A stretch of DNA of 64,000 nucleotides. Source: Pseudomonas sp. PDM05. GTDB taxonomy: Bacteria; Pseudomonadota; Gammaproteobacteria; Pseudomonadales; Pseudomonadaceae. Positions 8,898 to 17,633 of the stretch are shown in pieces. How positions within the stretch are numbered: the stretch's first letter is position 1; each line of letters begins with the position of its first letter. The DNA lies in assembly GCF_014851685.1 (NCBI RefSeq), contig NZ_JACVAC010000009.1, forward strand, positions 124,001 to 188,000, read 5' to 3'. Made by a program: the position numbers and the translations under genes. The notes beneath the pieces are model-generated. The model ran no database searches. It was not told where the DNA came from and saw only the letters and a program-made list of their open reading frames with translations.

Positions 8898-9695
8898 CTA
8901 CTGATGCACGGCGAGCTGGTAGGCCGTGTACTTGCGGATATTGATGACGCCGGTATCGAAGATCAGGTATTGGCCCTTGACCCCCAGCAGCGTGCCTTCG
9001 GCAATCGGGTTCTTGTCCAGATTGAAGCTGACGATCTTGGCGGGATATTGCTCCACCGGGTAGCGGATTTCTATCGGCTCGATGTCGGTAACGGGTTGGA
9101 TGGCTTGTAGGCCAAAGCGTTCCTGCAAGGCGCTGATGCCTTCGGCACAGGACGTGAACAGTTCATCGCGCACTTGCTTGAGGTCCACGGACGCGGCGTC
9201 GCCTTTGAGCAATGCGCGCCAATTGGTCTTGTCGGCCACTTGGCTACGGAACACATCTTCGACGAAACCGGACTGCTGGCGGGTCGCCACGCGCATGATC
9301 GGCAGCGCCTGGCTCGCGCCCTGGTCCAACCAACGGGTCGGCAACTGAGTGGCGCGGGTGATACCGACCTTGATCCCCGACGAGTTCGCCAGGTACACCA
9401 CATGGTCGGTCATGCAGAATTTCTCGCCCCAGGACGGTTCACGGCAGGTGCCTGCGTCGTAATGGCAACGCTCGGGGCTCATGATGCACAGGTCACACTG
9501 CGCCAGCTTGGTCATGCACGGGTAGCAATACCCCTGGCTGAAGCTGGTCTTGGTCTTGCGGCCGCAATGGCTGCAATGGATGGCGCCAAGGTATTCCAGG
9601 CGGATATGGCTGCCGATCAACGGATTGACCGGCACCTCGGCATCGCCCAGGCGAAACGCGTATTGAACGGTCGGCTCACCGAGTTGCGCCGACAT
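8898..9695 (-). CDS. DUF2797 protein with cysteine clusters
   Basis: A 265-residue cytoplasmic protein of unknown function. It has paired cysteine motifs resembling zinc ribbons: CSHCGRKT, CYPCMTKLAQCDLC and a later CHYDAGTC. A KVGITR stretch in HVVYLANSSGIKVGITRA and RWLDQGA follow, recalling the GIY-YIG-like fold reported for this family. The frame runs on upstream to 9905, but that would overlap the preceding gene and reads as non-protein sequence, so the ATG at 9695 is chosen even though its Shine-Dalgarno is weak. It sits 29 bases after the DUF1315 gene and 13 before pepN, in one transcription unit. Confidence 0.85.
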   Translation of the reverse strand: MSAQLGEPTVQYAFRLGDAEVPVNPLIGSHIRLEYLGAIHCSHCGRKTKTSFSQGYCYPCMTKLAQCDLCIMSPERCHYDAGTCREPSWGEKFCMTDHVVYLANSSGIKVGITRATQLPTRWLDQGASQALPIMRVATRQQSGFVEDVFRSQVADKTNWRALLKGDAASVDLKQVRDELFTSCAEGISALQERFGLQAIQPVTDIEPIEIRYPVEQYPAKIVSFNLDKNPIAEGTLLGVKGQYLIFDTGVINIRKYTAYQLAVHQ

Positions 9696-9724
9696 TTTGC
9701 TGACTGCACCACGACCGATTTCAA

Positions 9725-9985
9725 TCAATGGATCGCATCCGACTTGAACAGGATGTTCGGTACGGTGGTCGACTTCGACTGGCATTCCTGCGGGCCCATG
9801 TAGCCGGTGCGCTGCTCTTCCGGCAGGTTCTGGATTTCCCAGGCAATCATCGCCTGCAACGACAGCTCGCGTTGCTCGGCACTGAGCTTGCGGCCATCGG
9901 ACCATTTGCCGATTTCCACGGCAAGCTTGAGGCTCGCGTAGATGTCCGGGGTGATGTTTTCGATCATTTCAGCAAAAGAGGACAT
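9725..9985 (-). CDS. DUF1315 (YeaC-like) protein
   Basis: An 86-residue small cytoplasmic protein of the YeaC family, function unknown. The stretch MIENITPDIYASLKLAVEIGKW, seen here in two parts, and the C-terminal YMGPQEC are characteristic. The start is at 9985, where AAGGA lies about eight bases upstream; the longer frame to 10033 would run into glpG. It lies between glpG (13-base gap) and the DUF2797 gene (29 bases). The constant pairing of these two small families suggests a joint role, but that is inference. Confidence 0.88.
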   Translation of the reverse strand: MSSFAEMIENITPDIYASLKLAVEIGKWSDGRKLSAEQRELSLQAMIAWEIQNLPEEQRTGYMGPQECQSKSTTVPNILFKSDAIH

Positions 9986-9998
9986 GAGCTCTTCCTTA

Positions 9999-10868
9999 TC
10001 AAATAGAAGATTTGCGGCGATTGTACAAACCACCCAGCAATCCGGTCAGGCAACCGATAACCAAGCCACCGACGTGGGCCGCGTTGGCGATTTCGCCGAA
10101 ACCGATCATCGAGACCAGCCCGGACATGCACAACACCAGCCACACCAGCATCATCGCCAGCACCCCACGGGGCAGACGATACGCCGGGTTGGGCGACAAT
10201 AATTGAAAAATCCAGCAATGCCCGAGCAAGCCATACAACACGCCGGATAAACCGCCGAACAGGCTCGGACCGCCGTAAGCGTATTGCGCGTAGTTGGAGA
10301 CCAGGCTGAACAACAGGGTCAGGCCCAGCAGGTTGATGCTGCCCTGGCGCACTTCGATGCGCCGGCCCAGCTCCCAGTACCACATGCCGTTCATGGCCAG
10401 GTGCAGGATGCCGAAGTGGATCAGCATCGGCGTGACCAGGCGCCACCACTGGCCCGACGCAAGGCTGTCGGCCAACGGCGTGAACTGGATGTATTCGCCC
10501 ATGATGCGAAACGGCAGAAACGTCAGCCAGGCCATGGCCTGCAGGTTTTCACCAAGCAAGGTCACCGCACCAACGATGATGCTCGCCAGCAGCACCAACG
10601 CGGTCACCGGGCTGTGGCGCAGTTGCTGCACAAAGCTTGGGCGCGTCACCGGCGCCTGCTCGGGAATATCCAGTTGCTGGTCCGGGTCACCGGCAGGAAA
10701 GCGTTGATACAACACGCGCACGTCGTCACTGATGGTTTCCGGCACCCACAACACCTGCTCGCCCGCCTCCTCGCTGACGCGATGGGGCACCTGCATGCGT
10801 TGCAGCAGCTTGACGAAACCGCTCAGGTCAACGCTCAGGGGCAAGCGCAATACCGCCACGCTACTCAT
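9999..10868 (-). CDS. glpG: Rhomboid intramembrane serine protease GlpG
   Basis: A 289-residue inner-membrane protease that cuts transmembrane segments. The N-terminal cytoplasmic domain (about 1-80) is followed by six helices. The catalytic serine is Ser208 in GGLSGVLYG and the catalytic histidine is His265 in ANAAHVGGL. HFGILHLAMNGMWYWELG in loop 1/helix 2 holds the oxyanion-side His and Asn. Its start overlaps the end of the metallophosphoesterase gene by four bases (ATGA type), which points to translational coupling. Length and motif order match GlpG, with nothing unusual. Confidence 0.93.
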   Translation of the reverse strand: MSSVAVLRLPLSVDLSGFVKLLQRMQVPHRVSEEAGEQVLWVPETISDDVRVLYQRFPAGDPDQQLDIPEQAPVTRPSFVQQLRHSPVTALVLLASIIVGAVTLLGENLQAMAWLTFLPFRIMGEYIQFTPLADSLASGQWWRLVTPMLIHFGILHLAMNGMWYWELGRRIEVRQGSINLLGLTLLFSLVSNYAQYAYGGPSLFGGLSGVLYGLLGHCWIFQLLSPNPAYRLPRGVLAMMLVWLVLCMSGLVSMIGFGEIANAAHVGGLVIGCLTGLLGGLYNRRKSSI

Positions 10869-11836
10869 ACAATCACCTCGGGTCGCTCAACGTCGACCCA
10901 TACGAATTTACGTGGGTCCAGGCGGGTTTCCTGGTCCAGTCGATACGCCACCAACTTGCCGTACAGCACCGCGCTGTAGTCCAGGCAGGCCAGGTTCTCG
11001 CGGATCGGTGCCGGTTTACCGCTGCGCCAGTAATGCCCGACGAACAACATTGGCTCGTCGACGCCATAGCGCAGCAGGGAATTCTTTTCGGTGGACGACA
11101 ACGGCGTACGCGCCACCGGTTCGGGCAGTGCGTCGGGCTGGAACACGATGTCGCCGTAGGTTTTCGGGTCGTCTTCCCAGAATTTGGTGCGAAAAAACGA
11201 GCGCGTCAGGCCATCACCGCCGGTCAGCGTCAAGCCGTCCGGCAAGCGCATGTCGGTACCGCGCAACAGGCGATCAAAGGCGTTGCAGGCAAAGCTGCCC
11301 GGCACGGCGGCGGCCTGCAGGAAATGCTGGTCGATGCAGCCATCCGGGAACGTCGCACGCAAAGGTTGGATGAAGCCGTCATCCCAACACGCATGCACCA
11401 CACGAAAGCGCCCGGCGTCGACAAACAGCGGCATGTCGTAGAACCAGCCGAGGAAGTCATGCCAGTCGCCGGGGTGCTGTTCGAATTGGGTCAGCGTCTC
11501 GTGGAGCAACCGCGCATGCCGTGGGTTGTGTTCGCGCACGAACTGCTTGCCACTGCCCGGCGGCGCCGGTGTGCTCCAGCCCAGCGCATTGAATTCATGG
11601 TTACCCATGATGCACAGCGCCTGGCCTGCTTCGGTCATGTCGTGGACGATATGCAGCGCCTCGCGAATACGCGGACCGCGGTCGATGATATCGCCCAGGA
11701 ACACCGCCATCCGCGACGGGTGGCGCCAGGTGCCACCCAGCTTGTGGTAGCCCATTTGGTCGAGCAAGTGCTCAAGGGTATGGGCGCAACCGTGCACGTC
11801 ACCAATCAGGTCGTAGCTACGCGCGGGATCGAGCAT
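10865..11836 (-). CDS. Metallophosphoesterase, symmetrical-tetraphosphatase-like
   Basis: A 323-residue calcineurin-type phosphoesterase. The metal motifs are in order: GDVHGC near the N terminus, GDIIDRGP, GNHEF, and a later VVHACWDD. The family covers ApaH-like dinucleotide hydrolases and PrpE-like phosphatases; the length is larger than ApaH and I do not name the substrate. Its ATG shares one base with the stop of nadK (TGATG), and its own end overlaps glpG by four bases. A longer frame to 11887 exists inside nadK and is not used. Adjacent NAD kinase fits a role in nucleotide metabolism, but that is only context. Confidence 0.87.
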   Translation of the reverse strand: MLDPARSYDLIGDVHGCAHTLEHLLDQMGYHKLGGTWRHPSRMAVFLGDIIDRGPRIREALHIVHDMTEAGQALCIMGNHEFNALGWSTPAPPGSGKQFVREHNPRHARLLHETLTQFEQHPGDWHDFLGWFYDMPLFVDAGRFRVVHACWDDGFIQPLRATFPDGCIDQHFLQAAAVPGSFACNAFDRLLRGTDMRLPDGLTLTGGDGLTRSFFRTKFWEDDPKTYGDIVFQPDALPEPVARTPLSSTEKNSLLRYGVDEPMLFVGHYWRSGKPAPIRENLACLDYSAVLYGKLVAYRLDQETRLDPRKFVWVDVERPEVIV

Positions 11837-12726
11837 CAGTCGCCTCCACCCCCCAAGCGGCTGCCCCAGCCCAACTTGGTGCGGCACACTTCGTAGTAGT
11901 TGTGGTCCAGCGGGTGGATCAACCGCAACTTCTGTGCCTTCTTGCTCACGGTGATGGTGTCACCGGGGGCGCAGGTGAAATGGTTCTGCCCGTCGCACGA
12001 TACCTGCGGGTAGATCTGCATGTCTTTGGACACCACGATTTTCAGCTCACTGTTGCCATCGACCACAATCGGCCGGCTGGACAACATATGAGGGTACATC
12101 GGCACGATCACAATGGCATCCAGCTTGGGATGCATGATCGGACCACCGGCGGACAGCGCGTAGGCGGTGGAGCCGGTGGGCGTGGCGACGATCAGGCCGT
12201 CAGCCTTCTGGCTGCACACGAACTGGCCGTCGATATACAGCTCGAACTCGATCATCCGCGTGGATTTGCCGGGGTGCAGCACCACGTCATTGAGGGCATC
12301 GCCCTGGCCGATGGCTTCACCATGGCGGCGCACTTCGGCTTGCAGCAGGAAGCGGTTTTCCACCAGGTAGTGGCCGTCGAGCACCTTGGCCACTTCGACT
12401 TCCAGCTCATCCGGGCGGATGTCCGTCAGGAAACCCAAGCTCCCCCGGTTGATCCCCAGCACCGGCACGTTATGCCGCGCCAACGCCCGGGCAGCGCCAA
12501 GCAGGCTGCCGTCGCCCCCGACCACGATGACCATGTCACAGACTTCGCCGAGCATCTTGCGCGACGAGGTCTGCAGGCCATGGCCCGGCAGGATTTCGGC
12601 GATGGTGTCTTCGAGGATCACATGCAGGTGGCGTTCCAGCAGGAATTTTTTCAGCCGGCGGACGGTGTCCAGCACCTGGGTACTGCCCAGGCGACCGATA
12701 ATGCCGATATTGCGAAACTGCTCCAT
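11836..12726 (-). CDS. nadK: NAD(+) kinase
   Basis: A 296-residue cytoplasmic kinase that makes NADP from NAD and ATP. The catalytic GGDGS motif is at 70-74, followed by the second family motif in LGINRGSLGFLTDI, the NE-type LNDVVLH, and TPTGSTAYALSAGGP in the C-terminal domain. The start ATG has GGAG seven to eight bases upstream. It is the first gene of the minus-strand block and faces the divergent DUF1853 gene across 144 bases, where the promoters for both should lie; no strong -10/-35 pair could be singled out. Confidence 0.96.
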   Translation of the reverse strand: MEQFRNIGIIGRLGSTQVLDTVRRLKKFLLERHLHVILEDTIAEILPGHGLQTSSRKMLGEVCDMVIVVGGDGSLLGAARALARHNVPVLGINRGSLGFLTDIRPDELEVEVAKVLDGHYLVENRFLLQAEVRRHGEAIGQGDALNDVVLHPGKSTRMIEFELYIDGQFVCSQKADGLIVATPTGSTAYALSAGGPIMHPKLDAIVIVPMYPHMLSSRPIVVDGNSELKIVVSKDMQIYPQVSCDGQNHFTCAPGDTITVSKKAQKLRLIHPLDHNYYEVCRTKLGWGSRLGGGGD

Positions 12727-12870
12727 GGGGCTCCTGCGGGGTGTGCGGCGTGGCGGAAACCGCGATTATGGGCGAAAGGCCGCCCCAGGCAAAATCCTTT
12801 GTCGCCGCGAAGCCTTGATGACAATGGTTCTCAGCCACCTGCACGGCGGTTATACGGCTATGCTCGGACC

Positions 12871-13818
12871 ATGACTGTGTTCCCGGACCTGCACGACCTG
12901 CCCCGCCAGTTGCGCCGCCCTGAGGTGCGCGATCTCGCGTGGGTGATGCTCGCCCCGCCGATGCTCAGCCAGACGCCGTGGCCGCAACGCCATCCATTGG
13001 CGGGCAGCGATTGGGTGCAAGCGCCGCATTTGCTGGAAGGCTGGCTACGTCAACTCGATCAAGACAGCAGCGCACTGCAACAGTGGCTGAGTCTGTCCCG
13101 CACCCGACGCCTTGGCCTGTACTACGAGCGGTTGTGGCAGTTCGCCGTGCAGCACGCGCCCGGTGTGGAATTGCTGGCCGCCAACCTGCCGATCCGCCGT
13201 GCCGGACATACCCTCGGGGAGCTGGATATGCTACTGCGCGACCGCGACGGCGTGCATCATCTGGAATTGGCGATCAAACTGTACCTCGGGCCCCAAGCCG
13301 GCGACGGCAGAGACACCGCCTTGTGGCTGGGCCCTGGCTGCCATGATCGGCTGGACCGCAAGCTGACGCACCTGGCCCAACACCAATTGCCGATTTCTGC
13401 GCGGGCGGAGAGCCGCGAAGCACTGGACGCTCTGGATATTCAGCAGTTCGACGCGCATTTATGGCTGGGTGGCTACTTGCTCTACCCCTGGCCCGGCGAA
13501 GCCGACGAACCCCTTGGCGCCCACCCTCAACATTTGCGCGGGCGCTGGCTGCATCAGCGCGACTGGCAAGCATTCTCCAGCACCCGCCAACCCGGCCGCT
13601 GGCAACCCCTGCCCCGCCATGCCTGGCTGGCGCCAGCACATTACCCTGCGAGTGAGGTGTGGAGTGAAGCGCAGATGCAGGGGTGGCTGGAAGAACTCGA
13701 CCCCATGGCGCCGGCGCAGTTGTTAGTGCGGATGGTGCAGATGGACGGGGATTGGGAAGAGGCGGAGCGGTTGTTTTTGGTGGCGGATCTTTGGCCGGAT
13801 GTGCCGGGGGGTGGTTAG
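12871..13818 (+). CDS. DUF1853 family protein
   Basis: A 315-residue protein of unknown function. ELDMLLRDRDGVHHLELAIKLYLG resembles the core of PD-(D/E)XK nuclease-like folds (E...D...E-x-K), shown here only as a pattern; no activity is established. GRDTALWLGPGCHDRLDRKL is another conserved-looking block. The frame is open far upstream, but sequence before 12871 is antisense to nadK and non-coding in character, so the ATG at 12871 is chosen. The Shine-Dalgarno is poor. It diverges from nadK. Confidence 0.8.
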   Translation: MTVFPDLHDLPRQLRRPEVRDLAWVMLAPPMLSQTPWPQRHPLAGSDWVQAPHLLEGWLRQLDQDSSALQQWLSLSRTRRLGLYYERLWQFAVQHAPGVELLAANLPIRRAGHTLGELDMLLRDRDGVHHLELAIKLYLGPQAGDGRDTALWLGPGCHDRLDRKLTHLAQHQLPISARAESREALDALDIQQFDAHLWLGGYLLYPWPGEADEPLGAHPQHLRGRWLHQRDWQAFSSTRQPGRWQPLPRHAWLAPAHYPASEVWSEAQMQGWLEELDPMAPAQLLVRMVQMDGDWEEAERLFLVADLWPDVPGGG

Positions 13819-13993
13819 GCACATTGCGCACCGGAGCGTCCCAGCGAGGCGTCCAAGTCGTTAGCTCCTTGCTTCTAGCTTTTGTCTTCAACTTCCTACT
13901 CTTCTCGGAGGATTTGTGGCAGACGCTATTCAAGATAGGTAGCCAGATAGTGCTCAGATCGATGCACAGTCGAACCAACCGCAAAGGCTCAAA

Positions 13994-14191
13994 TTAGATA
14001 AGAGGTTTCAGTTGCTGACTCAGAGTTTCAAACTGAACAGCATCAAAATCAAAAATTTTCTTTTTGAGAATCTCACGGCAACTATGTGCATTGTCAATAT
14101 TCGGCGGGTCGCAGGCGATCAAATTTTCGAATGAAGTTTCTGGAGAGCCAGCAGGGACCGTCTACCCACTCAAATGAAAAAATCTTTTCAT
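13994..14191 (-). pseudogene. Remnant of a second immunity-like gene
   Basis: An ATG at 14191 opens a signal-like start (MKRFFHLSG) that hits an in-frame stop (14162-14164). The same frame then stays open for 55 codons to a stop at 13994-13996, with a coherent acidic protein tail (SPETSFENLIACDPPN ... CREILKKKIFDFDAV ... LKPLI). The AT-rich composition equals that of the intact gene just upstream. I read it as a gene that lost its middle, or a decayed tandem copy. The intervening bases 13819-13993 hold no gene I can support. Confidence 0.5.
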
Positions 14192-14261
14192 AACGTATTC
14201 TTCAATTGCTTATATCGCGGAGGGTTCAGGCACGCCGAGTTCGAGCGGCGTCTGAGCGATT

Positions 14262-14969
14262 TCAAGGACACTTCCCCACTGCTATATCTTTTAAATCCTG
14301 CTCCTCCATCCGCTGAAGCAACATAGGCTCTTCTGAACGCAGGACGTCAAGATATATGAAGCCCGATTCATTTTTATCGAGTAAGACCGGAAAGCCAACA
14401 GCTTCACGAAAGTTGAAACATCCCGAACGACTTCGAATAACTTTTTGAGGCAATGCATTTTCCAAAGCATCAGCAGACACGTATCTGTCAAAAATCTCAA
14501 CCTCCCCTATCCTCCCCAACAAAAAGTCCCTGCCCTCGCCACTCTCAATTACCTCCCTAGTATCAAAAGAAAAGATTGAAGACCTCCATTCATTTGAGTA
14601 AACCTGGGCGATCTCATCATAATCACTATTCAGAGGCATACTTAGCCCACATACTCCGCCGGATGCCTTTGCTCCATTATAAGAATTTCGCACATCAAAA
14701 TACGCACAATCGACTAGCACGCCCCCCTCCTCAACTACCAATGTATAGTAGTAGTCATACCTTGAACTCACATGCAGTGCAGAAGCCCCGTTAATACTTA
14801 TCAACGAACGACCAAATCCTTCTCTATTTCCGATTACATTCTCATATATTTTTTCACGACCATTATCGTGCAACACGATACTTCCTGGACTCCCCCCCGG
14901 CAAAACCACTCCTAAAACAACATCGCACCAAGCATAGAAAAAAAACAAAAAAACTGAATGTTTAGACAT
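14262..14969 (-). CDS. Putative immunity-like secreted protein (unrecognised)
   Basis: A 235-residue protein without a recognised family. It starts with a hydrophobic segment (about 4-22, HSVFLFFFYAWCDVVLGVV) that may be a signal peptide or anchor. The rest is soluble, acidic and tyrosine-rich, with two cysteines in VDCAYFD and GVCGLSM that could form a periplasmic disulfide. Its ATG follows the stop of the broken hydrolase frame after a single base, so translation was coupled. That arrangement, plus low GC, is typical of effector/immunity pairs in Pseudomonas, and an inhibitor of a peptidoglycan hydrolase is the likeliest role. This is inference from position only. The frame could extend to 15038, but that overlaps the upstream coding tail. 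Confidence 0.6.
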   Translation of the reverse strand: MSKHSVFLFFFYAWCDVVLGVVLPGGSPGSIVLHDNGREKIYENVIGNREGFGRSLISINGASALHVSSRYDYYYTLVVEEGGVLVDCAYFDVRNSYNGAKASGGVCGLSMPLNSDYDEIAQVYSNEWRSSIFSFDTREVIESGEGRDFLLGRIGEVEIFDRYVSADALENALPQKVIRSRSGCFNFREAVGFPVLLDKNESGFIYLDVLRSEEPMLLQRMEEQDLKDIAVGKCP

Positions 14970-14970
14970 A

Positions 14971-15703
14971 TTAAAACTCCAACGACAGCCTAGAGGACTT
15001 TCGAAGAATAGCCTCAAATTTATTTGCATATGAAGCAATCAAACGCTGCTCATCAACACCATTAATAATCTTTCTGGCCGAGAGATAATCCACGCCTTGA
15101 GCATTAATATAGTGGGCCAACTTCCTACCCGGGCCAGAATCCCGGCCGTACGATGGCCGGATCCGCCTGGTACACCGCCCAGTCGCGCAAATGCATGTAC
15201 AGGCTGTAGAACACCAGGCTTGGCGGGGTGTCTGGGCTACCCTCTATTTTTGGTACCTCAAGACGGTGACGCACCAACACGAAGTTGCGTGAAAACGGCT
15301 TTTTCACCGTCAGTTTTTCAAAGAAGTAGGTCGTGCCGGGCGAGTGCTGATCGATGCGATAAGCCACCACTTCACCATCGGCCAGGCAATGCACGCCGGA
15401 TTGATCCAGAGTCCCCGCTGTGCCACCGTCGAAATGCACGCCACCGTGCCACAGGCCATTGCGTCCCACGGGGTAGTAACCTGCTGCAGCCTTGGCCATT
15501 TGGGTCAGTTGCAGAATCGGATGAGCTTTGTCCTTGAAGGGATGGCTCCAGTTCTTCAGTGGCAAAGGTGTTGGCGCAGGCGCAGTTGAATGAGCAGAGC
15601 GGCTCTGTGCCGTGGGCGAGTCGGGTAAGTAGATCGGCGTGTGTCGAGCGGGACTGAAGAGCTCGAAAAACCGAGAAAACAAGTTGGCCATGGCATAGTT
15701 CAC
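14971..15703 (-). pseudogene. Broken peptidoglycan-hydrolase-like (M23-type) gene
   Basis: The first part (15703, or the ATG at 15691, to 15125) encodes about 190 residues. NGLWHGGVHFDGGTAG and LVFYSLYMHLRDWA resemble the H-x-x-x-D and Y-x-H metal motifs of M23/lysostaphin-like endopeptidases. It stops at 15125-15127. In the +1 frame translation continues as RKLAHYINAQGVDYLSARK, IINGVDEQRLIASYANKFE and a short end to a TAA at 14971-14973. That tail looks like the C terminus of a glycan-cleaving lysozyme-type domain. A frameshift with probable loss of the centre explains both. Similar proteins are secreted antibacterial effectors in other Pseudomonas. The intact neighbour at 14262-14969 would be its immunity gene. 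Confidence 0.6.
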
Positions 15704-15867
15704 TCCTGGTTTCGCAAGGGAAACAGCCAGAGAAACCCGGAGACCACGGACTTATGCTCGGTCAGTTGAGAGGGCTGAGTTTTGACCCTGGACGACGGCA
15801 GATTGAAGCTCGCGGCTCTGCCTAGGTTGAGATCAAAAAATAGTGCAGACAATACGCAGGAAATCAT
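15700..15867 (-). CDS. Hypothetical small protein before the broken hydrolase
   Basis: A 55-codon frame with hydrophobic N terminus (MISCVLSALFFDLNLG) and a second hydrophobic patch near the end (VVSGFLWLFPL). The ATG has a perfect AGGAG seven bases upstream. Its end carries AGGAG and overlaps the possible GTG start of the hydrolase gene, so the two look translationally coupled. No family is recognised. Bases 15868-15978, between it and the VWA gene end, hold no further gene. Confidence 0.4.
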   Translation of the reverse strand: MISCVLSALFFDLNLGRAASFNLPSSRVKTQPSQLTEHKSVVSGFLWLFPLRNQE

Positions 15868-15978
15868 CCCTTCACTCCTGAGCGTGTAAAAACCCAGAGA
15901 GTAAAGAGTGGCTATCAACGATTAATGTCGGAATATTCGACTTTAAAAGAACGACCCTTCCCGATCGCGTATCAACAC

Positions 15979-16710
15979 CTACAAGCCATCGATATGCCGG
16001 TAATCCAAATTCAGCCCCAACGCCAGGGCTTTCGCCCGCCCCAGTCTGATCGGACCACGCTCAATATCCACCAGCACTCCGGGACACTCCATCGCGGGCA
16101 ACCCGGCGATGTCCCTGAGTCGCCCATCAGTAATCAGCAACAAGCGCTGTTGCTCAGCCGGATAGCGTTTACGCCGCGCCGCCAACCAATGTCCGGCCTC
16201 GGTCAGTGCGGCGAGCAGCGGCGTGCCTCCGCCAGCGCCGAATTGGGCCAGCCAGCCCGCCAAGCCTTTGGCGGCCTTCAGACCCTGCACTTGCCACGTG
16301 GGCGCGTGCCCACTGGCCGTCAGCAACGCCATGCGCGCACGCTGGCGATAGGCGTCGTCAAACAACTGGGCCAGTAAGCCCTTGGCGTCGGTCAATGCTT
16401 GATGGCGGCGGGTGGAGGCCGAGGCATCGACGATCACCAGCCACAGCTCATGGGCCGAGCGACTGCGCAGGTGAAACAGCAAGTCTTCCCGCGATTGCGG
16501 GCGGCCGCCGAGCAGGGTGCCCGGCCAGTTGATCGAGCCGTACTGCGCGCTACGTGCCTTGCCGTGCCGGCCTTTCTCCACGCGTCCTGCCTTGGGTCGG
16601 GCATCCGCCCCCGCGTCAGGTCGAGGGCGAATGCCTAGGGCTTTTTTGGCCAGGTGGGGACTTCCCGCCGGGCGCCCGTGGGTAAGGCGGCGGCGGGCAT
16701 GTCGCCCCAT
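15979..16710 (-). CDS. VWA-domain chelatase subunit (ChlD-like)
   Basis: A 243-residue protein carrying a von Willebrand A domain with a complete MIDAS site: DASAS (from residue 95), the Thr of GGGTPLLAAL and the Asp of LLITDGR. With the ChlI-like ATPase just upstream and cobN before that, it should be the small subunit that helps drive cobalt insertion into hydrogenobyrinate diamide, in place of CobT. The first 75 bases overlap the end of the ATPase in another frame. The start is uncertain; ATG at 16710 is the only Met upstream of the basic linker. It is the last gene of the cobW-cobN unit. Confidence 0.82.
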   Translation of the reverse strand: MGRHARRRLTHGRPAGSPHLAKKALGIRPRPDAGADARPKAGRVEKGRHGKARSAQYGSINWPGTLLGGRPQSREDLLFHLRSRSAHELWLVIVDASASTRRHQALTDAKGLLAQLFDDAYRQRARMALLTASGHAPTWQVQGLKAAKGLAGWLAQFGAGGGTPLLAALTEAGHWLAARRKRYPAEQQRLLLITDGRLRDIAGLPAMECPGVLVDIERGPIRLGRAKALALGLNLDYRHIDGL

Positions 16711-17633
16711 TGGCCTTGGCCGGGAGAGGTGTCAGAGGACTTGGGGGATTGCCCTTGGTTCGGCGGGCTGGCCGGCGGAGATTGCTCTTGGCGGCGATGG
16801 CGCAAGGCAAAGTCGGCGACGGCCTCGATGTCCTCTTCGCCAATGGCGCTGGCACCACGCCAGGCCGCATGGGCCCTGGCGCCGCGCAGCCAGACCAGGT
16901 CCGCGCGCAAGCCGTCGACTCCGGCGGCGAAACAACGCTCGGTGATCTGCGCCAAGGTCTGGTCATCCAGCGCAATAGCCTCAAGCCGCGCTCGCGCCTC
17001 GGTGCAGCGCCTCTGTAGAGCGGCTTGCTGCTCGGCCCACTGCGCGCAGAACGCCGCGGGGTCAGTGTCAAAATCCAAGCGCCGACGGATGATCTGCCCG
17101 CGTTCCGTGGGCAAGGTCTGCCCGCTCAGCGCCACGTTGAAGCCGAAGCGATCAAGCAGTTGCGGGCGCAGTTCGCCCTCCTCCGGGTTCATCGTGCCGA
17201 TCAGTACGAAACGCGCCGAATGGCGATGGGAAATGCCGTCACGCTCGATCAGATTGGTGCCGCTGGCAGCCACGTCCAGTAACAGATCCACCAGATGGTC
17301 GGACAGCAGATTGACTTCGTCGACATACAGCACGCCGCCATCAGCCTTGGCCAACACCCCCGGCGAAAACTGCGCCCGCCCCTCCCCCAATGCCGCGTCC
17401 AGATCCAGCGTGCCAACAAGACGCTCTTCCGTCGCGCCCAACGGCAAGGTGACAAACTGACCACTGACCAGCAGGTCCGCCAAGCCCCGCGCCAGGGTGG
17501 ACTTGGCCATGCCACGCGGGCCTTCGATCAGCACACCGCCGATCTTCGGGTCGATGGCGGTGAGGCACAGCGCCAGTTTCAATGCGTCGGCGCCGACCAC
17601 GGCGGACAGCGGGAAATGGGGAATATCAGTCAT
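16635..17633 (-). CDS. Chelatase AAA+ ATPase subunit (ChlI/BchI-like)
   Basis: A 332-residue AAA+ ATPase of the magnesium-chelatase I type. Walker A is GPRGMAKST (38-46), Walker B is GGVLYVDEVNLL, and IGTMNPEEGELRPQLLDRFG is the sensor region. A Pro/Ser/Gln-rich tail (about 285-332) follows. It starts at the last base of cobN. In the cobalamin context it powers the CobN chelatase, taking the role of CobS. This I/D-type partnership with CobN is known for Pseudomonas, so the call is well supported by context. Confidence 0.9.
   Translation of the reverse strand: MTDIPHFPLSAVVGADALKLALCLTAIDPKIGGVLIEGPRGMAKSTLARGLADLLVSGQFVTLPLGATEERLVGTLDLDAALGEGRAQFSPGVLAKADGGVLYVDEVNLLSDHLVDLLLDVAASGTNLIERDGISHRHSARFVLIGTMNPEEGELRPQLLDRFGFNVALSGQTLPTERGQIIRRRLDFDTDPAAFCAQWAEQQAALQRRCTEARARLEAIALDDQTLAQITERCFAAGVDGLRADLVWLRGARAHAAWRGASAIGEEDIEAVADFALRHRRQEQSPPASPPNQGQSPKSSDTSPGQGQWGDMPAAALPTGARREVPTWPKKP

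Noticed and set aside
13274..13984. A 236-codon minus-strand frame over the end of the DUF1853 gene
   Set aside because: The part over the gene is a Pro/Ala/Arg-rich shadow. The part beyond is short and lacks a Shine-Dalgarno.
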